DNA of 64,000 bases from Candidatus Chlorohelix allophototropha (GTDB lineage Bacteria; Chloroflexota; Chloroflexia; Chloroheliales; Chloroheliaceae), in contig NZ_CP128399.1 in NCBI RefSeq assembly GCF_030389965.1, positions 1,240,001-1,304,000 of the forward strand, written 5' to 3'. Within the stretch, counting starts at the first letter, position 1, and every line of letters starts with the position of its first letter. The translations under genes were made by a program, and so were the position numbers. Below are positions 34,001-43,845 of the stretch, piece by piece. The notes beneath the pieces are model-generated. The model was not told where the DNA came from. It ran no database searches and saw nothing but the letters and a program-made list of their open reading frames with translations.

Positions 34001-35254
34001 ATGAGCGATATCATAATAGGCAGCAATAACACCAATAATGTTGAAGAAGCGGGATATGTCGCTAGATGGCTGCTGACCATCACCGGACACGACAAACCCG
34101 GCGTTACCACCGCCATCTGCCGTTTGTTGGATGAGGAGGGCGCGGATTTGCTGGACATCCAGCAAGTTACCATCCCTCCGCTGCTGGTAATGGCTCTGGA
34201 TGTGGGCTTGCCAAAGCGCGATGCCAACCTGCCCCGCAAAGAGCAACAGGCGCTGCTTCATAAGCTAGAGCGGTTGGGGGTTGAGCTAAACCTGACAATC
34301 AATCTACAGCCCTTTGACCCAACGCATATTACGAACAGCGACAACCTGTACGCCGTTACCTGCCTCGCCCCCATCATCAAGCCCTATGCCCTGCAAGCCA
34401 TCACCGGAGTGCTGGCACAGATGGGTGCAAACATCACCCGCATTTCCCGCCTGACCGAACACCAGCTAAAAGCAATCGAGTTAACTGTTTACGCACCCTG
34501 TGGTCTTGGACAGGCACAGCTAAAAAAGTCGCTCTTTGCCGTCAGCAACGCGGTACAGGTAGATATTGCGGTGCAGCCCGAAAGCCTATACCGCCGCAGC
34601 AAACGCTTGATTGTGATGGACGTGGATTCGACCCTCATCCAGAACGAGGTGATTGACGAAATTGCCAAAATAGCAGGAGTGGAACAGCAGGTCGCCGACA
34701 TTACGCGCGAAGCGATGGAGGGCAAACTCGATTTTGCAGGCGCGTTGCACAAGCGTGTAGCGTTGCTGGCAGGCTTACCCGCTGAACGCTTGCAGGAAGT
34801 GTTCGAGGTGATTCGCTTCACCCCCGGCGCAGAGCGACTCATCAAAGTCTTGAAACTGCTTGGCTATAAAACCGCTATCGTCAGTGGTGGCTTCAACTTC
34901 GTAACCGACATCCTCAAGGAACGGCTACGGCTGGATTACGCCTTCGCCAATACCCTTGAGATTGAGGACGGCAAGTTGACCGGGCGCGTAACCGGAGCGA
35001 TTGTTGACCGGCAAGCTAAAGCCCGTCTGCTAAAAGAAGTCGCGGCGAAAGAAGAAATCGAACTGGCGCAAACGCTAGCGGTGGGCGATGGTGCAAACGA
35101 CCTGTTGATGCTCGAAACGGCAGGCGTGGGGGTAGCCTTCAACGCCAAACCGATTGTGCGCGAAGCCGCCGACCTCTCCATCAACCAGCCCAGTCTCGAT
35201 GTGCTGCTCTACCTCATCGGCATCCACGAACATGAGATTGCCCGTTTTGGTTAG
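34001..35254 (+). CDS. serB: Phosphoserine phosphatase SerB with two ACT domains
   Basis: 417 residues, longer than the minimal SerB because two ACT-like regulatory domains precede the catalytic part (about 20-100 and 115-190). The HAD core has the nucleophile motif VMDVDSTL with Asp207 and Asp209, motif II AIVSGG, and motif III GDGANDLLML. It makes the last step of serine synthesis, phosphoserine to serine, in the cytosol; the ACT domains suggest feedback by serine. No strong ribosome-binding site precedes ATG 34001. A likely start of a two-gene unit with psuG 51 bases downstream. Confidence 0.92.
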   Translation: MSDIIIGSNNTNNVEEAGYVARWLLTITGHDKPGVTTAICRLLDEEGADLLDIQQVTIPPLLVMALDVGLPKRDANLPRKEQQALLHKLERLGVELNLTINLQPFDPTHITNSDNLYAVTCLAPIIKPYALQAITGVLAQMGANITRISRLTEHQLKAIELTVYAPCGLGQAQLKKSLFAVSNAVQVDIAVQPESLYRRSKRLIVMDVDSTLIQNEVIDEIAKIAGVEQQVADITREAMEGKLDFAGALHKRVALLAGLPAERLQEVFEVIRFTPGAERLIKVLKLLGYKTAIVSGGFNFVTDILKERLRLDYAFANTLEIEDGKLTGRVTGAIVDRQAKARLLKEVAAKEEIELAQTLAVGDGANDLLMLETAGVGVAFNAKPIVREAADLSINQPSLDVLLYLIGIHEHEIARFG

Positions 35255-35305
35255 GTTAATTTTCAACAGTATATATATCTTCATAAAATCAGAAGGCTTT
35301 ATCTA

Positions 35306-36214
35306 ATGCAAAAATATCTCGAAATCGGCGAGGAAGTACGCCAACCCGCCGTTGCGCTCGAATCAACCGTAATCTCGCATGGGTTACCCTACCCTGAGAA
35401 TATCCAGACCGCTCGCGCTTTAGAAGAAACGGTGCGCCAGAACGGAGCAAACCCCGCTACCATCGCCCTGATGGACGGCAAAATTAAAGTGGGGCTTGGC
35501 GCAGACGCGCTCGAAAAGCTGGCAACTGCAAAGGATGTGGCGAAGGTCAGTCGGCGCGATTTTGCGGCAGCACTGGCGCGTGGCACAATCGGTGCAACCA
35601 CCGTTGCCGCCACCATGATTGCAGCGCAAATGGCGGGAATCAAAGTCTTTGCCACCGGGGGCATCGGGGGCGTACATCGGGGCGCAGCGCAAACCTTCGA
35701 CATCAGCGCAGACCTGACCGAACTGGCACGTACCCCCGTTCTGGTGGTATGCGCGGGAGCAAAAGCAATCCTCGACCTTGAACTGACAATGGAATACCTC
35801 GAAACGCAGGGCGTACCCGTGATAGGCTACGGCACAAACGAGCTTCCCGCTTTTTACACTGCCCATAGCGGCATCAGCCTTGAGTTACGCGCCGATAGCC
35901 CAGAAGAAGTCGCGGCAATCGCCCGCACTCAATGGGACTTGGGCTTTAGCGGAGGGTTGGTAGTAGTCGTGCCACCGCCCGCTTCCGCCGCGCTTTCCGC
36001 AGACGAAATTAATCGCGCCATCGAAGCGTCCTTGCAACAGGCAGGAACGGCAGGAGTCAAAGGCAAGGCGGTTTCGCCCTTCCTGCTGGCAGCGGTCAGT
36101 CGCGAAACGGGCGGCAAAAGCCTCACCCTCAATATGGCGCTGCTCAAGAATAACGCGGCGGTAGCGGCGCAAATCGCAAAGGCGCTGTATATGACCGATG
36201 CGCGTCTAATTTAA
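35306..36214 (+). CDS. psuG: Pseudouridine-5'-phosphate glycosidase
   Basis: 302 residues. VALESTVISHGLPYPEN and the Mn/Lys active-site region TGGIGGVHRGA with TFDISADLTELARTPVLVVCAGAKAILD are diagnostic. The enzyme splits pseudouridine monophosphate reversibly into uracil and ribose 5-phosphate, in pyrimidine salvage. The usual partner, a PsuK pseudouridine kinase, is not next to it. ATG 35306. Confidence 0.94.
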   Translation: MQKYLEIGEEVRQPAVALESTVISHGLPYPENIQTARALEETVRQNGANPATIALMDGKIKVGLGADALEKLATAKDVAKVSRRDFAAALARGTIGATTVAATMIAAQMAGIKVFATGGIGGVHRGAAQTFDISADLTELARTPVLVVCAGAKAILDLELTMEYLETQGVPVIGYGTNELPAFYTAHSGISLELRADSPEEVAAIARTQWDLGFSGGLVVVVPPPASAALSADEINRAIEASLQQAGTAGVKGKAVSPFLLAAVSRETGGKSLTLNMALLKNNAAVAAQIAKALYMTDARLI

Positions 36215-36247
36215 TTATTTAGCACAAAAGATTAAACCTAGATATAA

Positions 36248-36273
36248 GAGCAACTTGCGCAAGTGGGTTGCTC
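36248..36273. repeat. Hairpin after psuG
   Basis: GAGCAAC pairs with GTTGCTC around a 12-base loop containing TTGCGCAA, 33 bases after the psuG stop. GAAAAATC follows; possible transcription or decay signal, not a canonical terminator. Confidence 0.45.
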
Positions 36274-36490
36274 GAAAAATCTCCTCAAGCGAAATCTGCA
36301 AATTAAGAAAGCCAAGTCTCAAAACTTCCTAAATTATGTTATTTGCCAGTTTAACCCACTATAGGGTAAAATTCATTTACTGTAGTATCAATCCTAGGAT
36401 TCACTCTCACTGGTGTGTCTAATCTAATTGGAAACGTAGTGCGGCAAAGAAGCCGCCAAATGCTCAACGAGTGTGGAGGTATCTACTGTT

Positions 36491-37582
36491 ATGATGACGA
36501 AACAGGTAGTAAGACGCGCCGCTCTGTTTGGATTAATGAGTCTGGCTATGATGCTTAGCTTTACTGTTTTTGCGGCAGCACCCACTTACGCCGCCTCTCC
36601 CACCATTGCATCTCTTGCACGCCAAGAATTGCTGGTACAATCGCTATTAGCCCCTGCTAGCGCACCCCTTGCCACTGTAACCGGACCAACCCAATCGCAC
36701 GACCCGGCTAATCCCGGCAGCGATGTTTACGCCTATTCCAGCTATTCGGTAAACACTTACAACATTTGGCATATGCAAGGGCTGGCAATTTGGCCCACCG
36801 CAGTTACCTATCTTATACCGACCGGAACAGTCCCCGCAGGTGGCTATCCGGTGATTGCGGTCAGTCCCGGCAAATTCCTCGATAGCACCAGCAATTATGA
36901 CCAGTTGTTGCGCCACTTCACCCTCAAAGGCTACATCACTCTTTTCATTGACACCGACACGGGAGTGGTGGATTGCCAGCACAGTCGAATGGCAGGCGAG
37001 TTCCTTGATGGTATTAAAAAGACCATCACCAACAAGTTGAGCGGCAAAGCCAGCAACCCGCCCAAAGTAGCGTGGTGGGGGCATTCAATGGGCGCAAAAG
37101 TAGAAGCGTTAGCAGCCCGCATGACCACCAACAGCGCCTACATTGCTCCTACCGCAGTCATCGCCAACAATTTCAGCAATAACAACGGCGGTGTGTGCAG
37201 TGATGATGCCATTGCCGGAGCCAACACTATCCCCGCTTCGATTTGGTACACCATAATCAAAGGTGACAACGATACGGTAGCCGGTAGTGACCCTCAAAAC
37301 CTGTATAACGCCATTCCGCAAGTAACTCATCGTCAACTTATCACGGTAGTGTCCTATCCTGACATCAGCCTGAACGCCGATCATTACGCCCCAATGACCA
37401 ACTACAATATTTTGGTCGGTGGTACACTGGACGCTTTGGATTGGTGGCTCTATTGGAAAGTGGCAGTTGGCGCGTTCAACTACCATTTCAAAGGTGGCTC
37501 GGATATTTGGGCATACGGTTCGCAGCGCACCAATGGCGGCATCGACTCCAGTGGTCGCCAAATTTTGCATCAGGTATCATAA
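36491..37582 (+). CDS. Secreted alpha/beta hydrolase (chlorophyllase/PET-hydrolase-like)
   Basis: 363 residues from ATG 36491, which has GGAGGT (36475-36480) ten bases upstream; the GTG at 36473 would overlap that site. A long signal peptide (MTKQVVRRAALFGLMSLAMM to YAA, about residue 35) exports it. The fold has the oxyanion segment VIAVSPGKFLDS, nucleophile GHSMG (Ser about 198), acid IKGDNDTVAG and His in NADHYAPM. The layout suits extracellular esterases of the dienelactone hydrolase, cutinase or chlorophyllase groups. Two cysteine pairs (VDCQH and GVCSDD) could form a disulfide. Substrate unknown. A palindrome that may end the transcript follows at 37609. Confidence 0.8.
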   Translation: MMTKQVVRRAALFGLMSLAMMLSFTVFAAAPTYAASPTIASLARQELLVQSLLAPASAPLATVTGPTQSHDPANPGSDVYAYSSYSVNTYNIWHMQGLAIWPTAVTYLIPTGTVPAGGYPVIAVSPGKFLDSTSNYDQLLRHFTLKGYITLFIDTDTGVVDCQHSRMAGEFLDGIKKTITNKLSGKASNPPKVAWWGHSMGAKVEALAARMTTNSAYIAPTAVIANNFSNNNGGVCSDDAIAGANTIPASIWYTIIKGDNDTVAGSDPQNLYNAIPQVTHRQLITVVSYPDISLNADHYAPMTNYNILVGGTLDALDWWLYWKVAVGAFNYHFKGGSDIWAYGSQRTNGGIDSSGRQILHQVS

Positions 37583-37608
37583 AACCAACGCTTGAATCAA
37601 AATATAAG

Positions 37609-37629
37609 CAAGGGGTTTAAAACCCCTTG
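37609..37629. terminator. Perfect palindrome after the hydrolase, probable terminator
   Basis: CAAGGGGTTT and AAACCCCTTG around a single A, 27 bases after the stop, followed by TGTTTTAAA. It may act as terminator and also adjoins the dispersed repeat. Confidence 0.55.
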
Positions 37630-37650
37630 TTTTAAACCCTTCGTAACTAC

Positions 37651-37740
37651 TCACCCCCTAACCCCATCAAGGGGGAAAGAGGGAAAGGAAGTATAGGGGA
37701 CACCCCTATGACCCCGGCGGGGAATTTCCCCTGCACCCCT
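37651..37740 (-). repeat. Dispersed palindromic repeat, long copy
   Basis: Read on the minus strand it begins AGGGGTGCAGG, then GGGGAAATTCCCC, CCCCGCCGGGG, then the 18-base ATAGGGGTGTCCCCTATA and a CTTC/CCCTCT tract. Three nested palindromes in 90 bases. The same outer parts make up the repeat at 8929-8996. Confidence 0.7.
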
Positions 37741-37799
37741 TTTCGTTTGTTTTGTACCCAAGCTGAGTTGTTACAACCATTCTTGCAAGAGAAAATAAA

Positions 37800-37830
37800 A
37801 AGAACCGCTGCTGCTCATCAGCGGTTCTTA
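37800..37830. terminator. Hairpin terminator upstream of the Liv-type gene
   Basis: 11-bp perfect stem AAGAACCGCTG / CAGCGGTTCTT with an 8-base loop, flanked by A-rich and T-rich sides. Usable on both strands. Confidence 0.6.
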
Positions 37831-38028
37831 TGTTTTAGGAAGGAGTATAGAGAGAAAACATCGGAGAATTAGATTTTGTAAGCACGTCGCTTACCTCCCT
37901 ATCTTATCCCCGCAAGCTCAAACCGACTATGTATTTATTCACCATTTCGCCGTGATTAATATCACAAACTGACTTTGCCAAGATGTTCTAGGAATGCTAA
38001 TATATATAGATTGAAAGGATTCTATAGA

Positions 38029-39225
38029 TTGAAACAGCTTCGGGCTTTGCTGGCATTGCTCATAGTGATGTTGGTGGCTGGCTGTAGCGAGGAAGTAACC
38101 GCTACAGCTATACCCGACATTCAGCCTAGCCCGGTGGTGGGAAACGGCACCGGCGATATTAAAATCGGGTTGGTTGGTCCGCTCACCGGCGCAAATGCGG
38201 CTTACGCAGCGGCAATGCGGCGCGGGGTATTGCTGGCATTGGATGAGCTAAAGCAAAACGGCTGGCTGAACGGACGTAAAATCTCATTGATAGAACGTAA
38301 CGACCAATCCAGCCCCGACATGGCGAAGGTAGTGCTGGCGGATCTGGTGGATAAGGAGCGGGTCGTCGCAATTATCGGAACGGTCAGCGATGAGGTAGGT
38401 TTGGCGGAAGCGCCACTGGCAAATCACTGGCAAGTGCCATGGCTGGTCCCGGTTGTCACCAGCCAGCGAATTACCCAGAACGACAGCAGTTATATCTTTC
38501 GCCTAGCAGTGCCAGATGTAGTGCAGTTCGAAGAAATTCAAAGCTTTTTCCAGAAACGCGGTTATAGCCGTTACGCCCTAATTACCGATAGCAGCAAGGC
38601 GGGTCAGGAAGGGCGTAAGACTTGGCAGACATTTTTGAAAAGTAAAAATATCAGCCCGGTTTTTGATGAACCGTTTTACACTGACGATAAGAGCGAAAGC
38701 CAGAAAGAATATGCCGCCCGCGTAAAAGCAGCAGCGCCTGAGGCTATTTTCTTCTGGGGCAGCGCACCAGCTTGCGGTCAACTGCGCGCGCTGCTGGCAG
38801 AACAAGATTTTGTTATCCCGATTGCGGGAAGCGACAACCTCAGTCTTTTAAGTTTTGGCAAAGGCTTGCCGGTAATCGCCGAAAATATTTTTCTGCCCCA
38901 GACCTTTATCGAGAACCCGAACCCACGCTACACCGATTTCATCAATCGTTACAAACGCTTTTTTAATACCGACACGATTGATTTTCCCGGTGGAGTGGCA
39001 CAAAGTTATGACGCTACCCGCCTACTGATAGAAGCGCTCAGGAAACCGGGTAGCGCCGATAACCGCGAAATATTGCGGATAGCTTTGGAAGAAAGCTCTC
39101 TGAACGACGGAATCATCAAAAGCTATTTCAAACCTTGGAAAAGCGGCAGTATGCATGAAGCTTTAAACCGACAGGATGTACTAATGGTTGCGTGGCGCAA
39201 TGGACGGTTGGTATATGCAGAGTAG
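38029..39225 (+). CDS. Branched-chain amino acid-type (LivK-like) substrate-binding lipoprotein
   Basis: 398 residues. The lipobox VAGC follows a short signal (LKQLRALLALLIVMLVAGC), then a type I periplasmic-binding fold: IKIGLVGPLTGANAAYAAAM, GVLLALDELKQNGWLNGRKI, AIIGTVSDEVGLAEAPLANH. It binds amino acids, amides or similar small ligands outside the membrane. The start is TTG 38029 with AAAGGA nine bases upstream; earlier in-frame starts would put 18 residues before the signal peptide. No Liv permease or ATPase genes are next to it, so it is an orphan receptor or feeds a transporter encoded elsewhere. Confidence 0.85.
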   Translation: MKQLRALLALLIVMLVAGCSEEVTATAIPDIQPSPVVGNGTGDIKIGLVGPLTGANAAYAAAMRRGVLLALDELKQNGWLNGRKISLIERNDQSSPDMAKVVLADLVDKERVVAIIGTVSDEVGLAEAPLANHWQVPWLVPVVTSQRITQNDSSYIFRLAVPDVVQFEEIQSFFQKRGYSRYALITDSSKAGQEGRKTWQTFLKSKNISPVFDEPFYTDDKSESQKEYAARVKAAAPEAIFFWGSAPACGQLRALLAEQDFVIPIAGSDNLSLLSFGKGLPVIAENIFLPQTFIENPNPRYTDFINRYKRFFNTDTIDFPGGVAQSYDATRLLIEALRKPGSADNREILRIALEESSLNDGIIKSYFKPWKSGSMHEALNRQDVLMVAWRNGRLVYAE

Positions 39226-39413
39226 CCTATACGATACCATATTTCACCGATTCCGCCGCCCGTATAAAAAAATTTTTCGCGAAAAGTTTTGTTTGTTACG
39301 GATTTACTCTTTGTTTACCGTTGTCTACCCTGCTTTTAACCGATAAGAATTAATCTAGAGTCAACAAAAAAAGAGTATTCGTAATATGGCAACATGCAAA
39401 AAAGGGGTGTTTA

Positions 39414-42400
39414 ATGACACGCAAAAAGGTAATGGTTGACGGCAACGAAGCCGCCGGAAACGTAGCCTACAAGTTAAGTGAGGTAATCGCAGTATATCCA
39501 ATCACGCCCTCCACCGCTATGGGGGAATTGGCGGATAGTCGGGCAGCCCTCCGGAAAAAGAATATCTGGGGAACTGTTCCATTGGTAGAAGAAATGCAAT
39601 CCGAAGGCGGTGCGGCAGGGGCTTTGCACGGCGCACTCCAGACCGGAGCGCTGGCTTCGACCTTCACGGCTTCCCAAGGTTTGCTTCTAATGATCCCCAA
39701 TATGTACAAAATCGCCGGGGAATTGACCTCCACTGTGTTCCATGTGGCGGCGCGTTCGTTGGCAGCACAAGGGCTTTCAATCTTCGGCGATCATGCCGAT
39801 GTGATGGCGGTACGTGCTACCGGATGGGCAATGCTCGCCTCTAACAATGTGCAAGAAGCACAAGATTTCGCGGCTATTGCTCATTCTTCCACTCTCAAGG
39901 CTCGCGTTCCTTTTATCCATTTCTTTGATGGCTTCCGCACTTCCCACGAAATCAACAAAATCGAAGAAATCGGAGATGACGATCTGCGCGCCATGATCGA
40001 CCAAGACTTGATTCAGGCTCATCGCAAACGCGCTCTATCGCCAGAACACCCTTTCATTCGGGGTACTGCTCAAAACCCGGATGTTTATTTCCAAGGGCGT
40101 GAAAGCGCGAACCCTTATTATCTGAATTGCCCTGAAATCGTGCAGGACGCGATGGACAAATTCGCTTCCCTCACTGGCAGACAATACAAGCTATATGAAT
40201 ATGTGGGCGCGCCTAATGCTGACCGAGTAATCGTAGTAATGGGTTCGGGCGCAGAGACCGTCGAAGAAACCGTTAAGTATCTGAACGAACTAGGTGAGCG
40301 GGTCGGTGTTTTAAAAGTACACCTATATCGCCCCTTCCCAGTTAACCTCTTTTTGCAAGCGTTACCCAAAACCGTTAAAACTATCGCCGTGTTAGATCGC
40401 ACCAAAGAACCCGGTAGCGGTGGCGAACCACTCTACCTTGATGTAGTGGGAGCGTTGAGCGAAGGCGGCAAGGATTTAGGCTATGACTCACATGCTATCA
40501 AGGTTGTGGGTGGTCGCTACGGTCTTTCCTCCAAAGAATTTAAACCTAATATGGTTAAAGCCATTTTCGATGAACTAACCAAAGCCGAACCGCTCACCCA
40601 CTTTACCGTTGGTATCAACGATGATGTGACCTTTACCAGCCTGTCCTTTGACCCGCATTTCTCCATCGAGAAAGATACAACAGTACGCTGTGTCTTCTGG
40701 GGTTTAGGCTCGGACGGTACAGTCGGTGCGAACAAAAACTCCATCAAGATTATCGGCGAAGAAACCGACAATTATGCGCAGGGCTATTTCTACTTCGACT
40801 CGAAGAAATCCGGCACGGTCACAAACTCGCACTTGCGCTTTGGACCTGATCCTATTCGCGCCGCTTACCTGATTGACGAAGCAGACTTCCTAGCATGCCA
40901 CCAGTTCGGCTTCCTCGAAAAATACGATGTGGTAAAGAACGCTCGTCAGGGAGGCGTGTTCCTGCTCAACACTTCCTACAGTGCTGAAGAAGTCTGGAAC
41001 TACATCCCGGTCAAGACACAACAAGCAATTATCGACAAAAAGCTCAAGTTCTACGTAATTGACGGGCAGCAGGTAGCCAGCGACACCGGTATGGGCGGTC
41101 GTGTCAACACCATTATGCAGACCTGCTTCTTCGCTTTGAGCGGAGTGCTTCCTAAAGATCAGGCAATTGCCAAAATCAAGGAATCCATCAAGAAGAGCTA
41201 CAGCAAGCGTGGCGAAGCGGTTGTGCAGAAGAACTACTTGGCGGTAGATCAAACTCTGGCAAATCTTCGAGAAGTGCAAGTACCGTTGGAAGTATCCGGT
41301 TCGTTGGTGATTCGTGATGCAGTAGTTGCAGAAGCACCAACCTTCGTACGCGATGTGCTAGGGCAGATGATTTCGCTGGAAGGCGATAGCCTGCCGGTGT
41401 CGGCAATGCCCGTGGACGGCACTTACCCCAGTGGTACAACCCAATGGGAAAAGCGCAACCTCGCTACCGAACTACCGGTATGGGAACAAGATATTTGTAT
41501 TCAGTGCGGTAAATGCGTAATGGTTTGCCCTCATGCTGCTATTCGCCAGAAAGTTTATGACCCGGCTTTGCTGGAAAACGCATCCCCTACTTTCAAGAGT
41601 ACAGAAGCGCGTTTCAAAGAATTCGGCGATAAACTTTACACCTTGCAGGTAGCTCCAGAAGATTGTACCAGTTGCGCGCTGTGTATCGAAGTTTGCCCGG
41701 TGAAAGACAAGAAACAGCCCGGACGCAAAGCCCTCAACTTCGCCCCGCAAATACCTTTGCGCGCACCGGAAAAAGCGAACTGGGAATTCTTCCAGTCATT
41801 GCCGGAAGTAGATCGCACCAGCCTAACCTTCGGTTCAATCAAGAACTCGCAATTGCTGCAACCGCTCTTCGAGTTTTCGGGAGCTTGCTCCGGTTGTGGT
41901 GAAACACCTTACATCAAGTTATTAACTCAATTGTTCGGCGACAGATCGCACATTGCCAACGCCACCGGCTGTTCTTCAATCTTCGGCGGCAACCTCCCCA
42001 CCACTCCATGGTCGTACAACCGCGAAGGGCGAGGACCGGCTTGGTCGAACTCGCTATTTGAAGATAACGCCGAGTTCGGGTTGGGCATGCGCTTAGCTCT
42101 GGACAAACAGCTTGAATATGTGCAAGAAATTCTGCCAAAAGTGTCCGATATCGTTGGCGCTGAATTGGTAGAAGCTTTGCTAAAAGCCGAGCAGTTGGAC
42201 GAAATAGGTTTGAAGAAACAGCGCGAGCGGGTAGCCCTGCTAAAGCAGAAGTTACAGCCTGTACTGGAAGCTACCAGCGCAGATGACCCACGCTATACTT
42301 ACATGAAAGATCTATCGGTACTGGCGGACATTCTCGTCAGACGTAGCGTCTGGATTGTTGGTGGTGACGGCTGGGCGTACGACATCGGTTACGGTGGTCT

Positions 42401-43022
42401 AGACCATGTGCTGGCAAGTGGTCGCAATGTCAAGGTACTGGTGCTAGATACTGAAGTCTATTCTAATACTGGTGGTCAGGCTTCCAAAGCTACCCCGATA
42501 TCGGCAGTTGCCAAATTTGCCTCAAAGGGCAAAGCTAAACCCAAGAAAGACCTCGGCTTGCTGGCGATGTCTTACGGTTCAGTGTATGTAGCGAGAGTGT
42601 CGATGGGCGCAAACGATCAGCAAACACTCAACGCCTTCCTTGAAGCCGAAGCGTATGATGGACCCGCTATCATCATCGCCTACGCCCACTGTATCGCGCA
42701 CGGCATTGATATGCGCAAGGGTTTGGAACAGCAAAAGCTGGCAGTACAATCGGGCGATTGGCCGATCTACCGTTTCAATCCTGAAAAGGCAGAGCAAGGC
42801 GAAACCCCGTTCTTACTGGATTCCAAAGACCCAACCGCAACCTTTGAGGAATACAGCAAAAACGAGGGGCGTTTCCAGGTACTAGCCAATAACGGTCAAA
42901 AGGAAGCTGCTGCCGATATGTTGCAGCAAGCTGACACTGACGTTAAAAAGCGCTGGCAGTTCTACAAGAATCTGGCAAATATGTACAAGAATGATGCGCC
43001 CGGCGGGGATAGCAAGAATTAG
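39414..43022 (+). CDS. nifJ: Pyruvate:ferredoxin/flavodoxin oxidoreductase, single-chain
   Basis: 1202 residues, the length of the homodimeric five-domain enzyme. Order: pyruvate-binding domain I (IAVYPITPSTAMGELAD), domain II, gamma domain, ferredoxin domain with two 4Fe-4S motifs (CIQCGKCVMVCP about 694-705 and CTSCALCIEVCP about 752-763), then the TPP domain with proximal-cluster cysteines (GACSGCGETPY about 824-834) and GDGWAYDIGYGGLDH about 983. It converts pyruvate and CoA to acetyl-CoA, CO2 and reduced ferredoxin, and is reversible. It stands alone, with AAGGGG before ATG 39414. Co-occurrence with the pyruvate dehydrogenase genes 6 kb upstream suggests use under different oxygen or redox states, perhaps in CO2 fixation; that is inference. 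Confidence 0.95.
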   Translation: MTRKKVMVDGNEAAGNVAYKLSEVIAVYPITPSTAMGELADSRAALRKKNIWGTVPLVEEMQSEGGAAGALHGALQTGALASTFTASQGLLLMIPNMYKIAGELTSTVFHVAARSLAAQGLSIFGDHADVMAVRATGWAMLASNNVQEAQDFAAIAHSSTLKARVPFIHFFDGFRTSHEINKIEEIGDDDLRAMIDQDLIQAHRKRALSPEHPFIRGTAQNPDVYFQGRESANPYYLNCPEIVQDAMDKFASLTGRQYKLYEYVGAPNADRVIVVMGSGAETVEETVKYLNELGERVGVLKVHLYRPFPVNLFLQALPKTVKTIAVLDRTKEPGSGGEPLYLDVVGALSEGGKDLGYDSHAIKVVGGRYGLSSKEFKPNMVKAIFDELTKAEPLTHFTVGINDDVTFTSLSFDPHFSIEKDTTVRCVFWGLGSDGTVGANKNSIKIIGEETDNYAQGYFYFDSKKSGTVTNSHLRFGPDPIRAAYLIDEADFLACHQFGFLEKYDVVKNARQGGVFLLNTSYSAEEVWNYIPVKTQQAIIDKKLKFYVIDGQQVASDTGMGGRVNTIMQTCFFALSGVLPKDQAIAKIKESIKKSYSKRGEAVVQKNYLAVDQTLANLREVQVPLEVSGSLVIRDAVVAEAPTFVRDVLGQMISLEGDSLPVSAMPVDGTYPSGTTQWEKRNLATELPVWEQDICIQCGKCVMVCPHAAIRQKVYDPALLENASPTFKSTEARFKEFGDKLYTLQVAPEDCTSCALCIEVCPVKDKKQPGRKALNFAPQIPLRAPEKANWEFFQSLPEVDRTSLTFGSIKNSQLLQPLFEFSGACSGCGETPYIKLLTQLFGDRSHIANATGCSSIFGGNLPTTPWSYNREGRGPAWSNSLFEDNAEFGLGMRLALDKQLEYVQEILPKVSDIVGAELVEALLKAEQLDEIGLKKQRERVALLKQKLQPVLEATSADDPRYTYMKDLSVLADILVRRSVWIVGGDGWAYDIGYGGLDHVLASGRNVKVLVLDTEVYSNTGGQASKATPISAVAKFASKGKAKPKKDLGLLAMSYGSVYVARVSMGANDQQTLNAFLEAEAYDGPAIIIAYAHCIAHGIDMRKGLEQQKLAVQSGDWPIYRFNPEKAEQGETPFLLDSKDPTATFEEYSKNEGRFQVLANNGQKEAAADMLQQADTDVKKRWQFYKNLANMYKNDAPGGDSKN

Positions 43023-43073
43023 TAATCCTGTTGTGGGCTACCAGCAGCAGCAGCCCACAGCAATTCTAGTCAG

Positions 43074-43099
43074 AAAGCCCGGACAAAAATCCGGGCTTT
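43074..43099. terminator. Bidirectional terminator between nifJ and def
   Basis: 10-bp perfect stem (AAAGCCCGGA with TCCGGGCTTT), six-base loop, T-run on the plus strand. It separates the converging nifJ and def genes. Confidence 0.85.
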
Positions 43100-43104
43100 T
43101 TCTA

Positions 43105-43716
43105 TCACATCACTAGTCCGGCTTCGGGACGGGGAATGAGTTTGTTGAAATTCAGCACCGGGTCGTCCGGCGCAACGGGCGAGACTTTGCGAAGGTCGCG
43201 CAGAGTAGTGATACGGTCGGGATAGAGAATACCATCCAGATGGTCAATTTCGTGCTGCAAAACGCGCGCATAGAGGCTATCGGCTTCAAATTCTAGCCGC
43301 TTTCCCTCCGGGCTATACGCCACCACCCCGATTTTACCGGGGCGCACCACAAAGCCCTCGTAACCCTTAACCGAGAGGCAACCTTCGGTGGCTTTGCGCA
43401 TATCCTCCGAATACCACACTATTTCCGGGTTTACCAACGCTTGCAACGGTACTTCGGCTATCTGCCCAAATCCAACCCGCTCGTGCGCCGGAATCGCAAT
43501 TACTATCAACCGCGAGAACAACCCCACCTGTGGCGCAGCGATGCCGATGCCGCCAAACGTCACCCGTGAGTAATCTAGTCGCGACACCCAATCGCGCAGC
43601 CACACGCTGTCAAATTCGGCAGCTGAAACGGGCGCAGAAATTTGGCGCAAGCGCATATCAGTAAATTGCAGCACCGGATCGGCGAGTTTAGCATTTATGT
43701 CAAGTTGATTGCTCAT
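43105..43716 (-). CDS. def: Peptide deformylase
   Basis: 203 residues. All three motifs are present: GIGIAAPQ at 56-63, EGCLS at 111-115 and HEIDH at 155-159, whose Cys and two His hold the metal. It removes the formyl group from nascent N-terminal methionine at the ribosome. Relative to classical enzymes, motif I has P for the usual x in GxGxAAxQ and the C-terminal tail is extended (KLIPRPEAGLVM). Start ATG 43716 with AAGGAG 11 bases upstream. Confidence 0.95.
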   Translation of the reverse strand: MSNQLDINAKLADPVLQFTDMRLRQISAPVSAAEFDSVWLRDWVSRLDYSRVTFGGIGIAAPQVGLFSRLIVIAIPAHERVGFGQIAEVPLQALVNPEIVWYSEDMRKATEGCLSVKGYEGFVVRPGKIGVVAYSPEGKRLEFEADSLYARVLQHEIDHLDGILYPDRITTLRDLRKVSPVAPDDPVLNFNKLIPRPEAGLVM

Positions 43717-43845
43717 TATGGCATTTTCTCCTTATAATATTTTGTTGCCAATCATAGCAATTTTTGCCATCAAAATAAATAGCCCCGCTTGACAATCGCG
43801 GCAGGATAAAGTCCAATAAGGGTAGAGATTGGTATTAGAAAGGGC

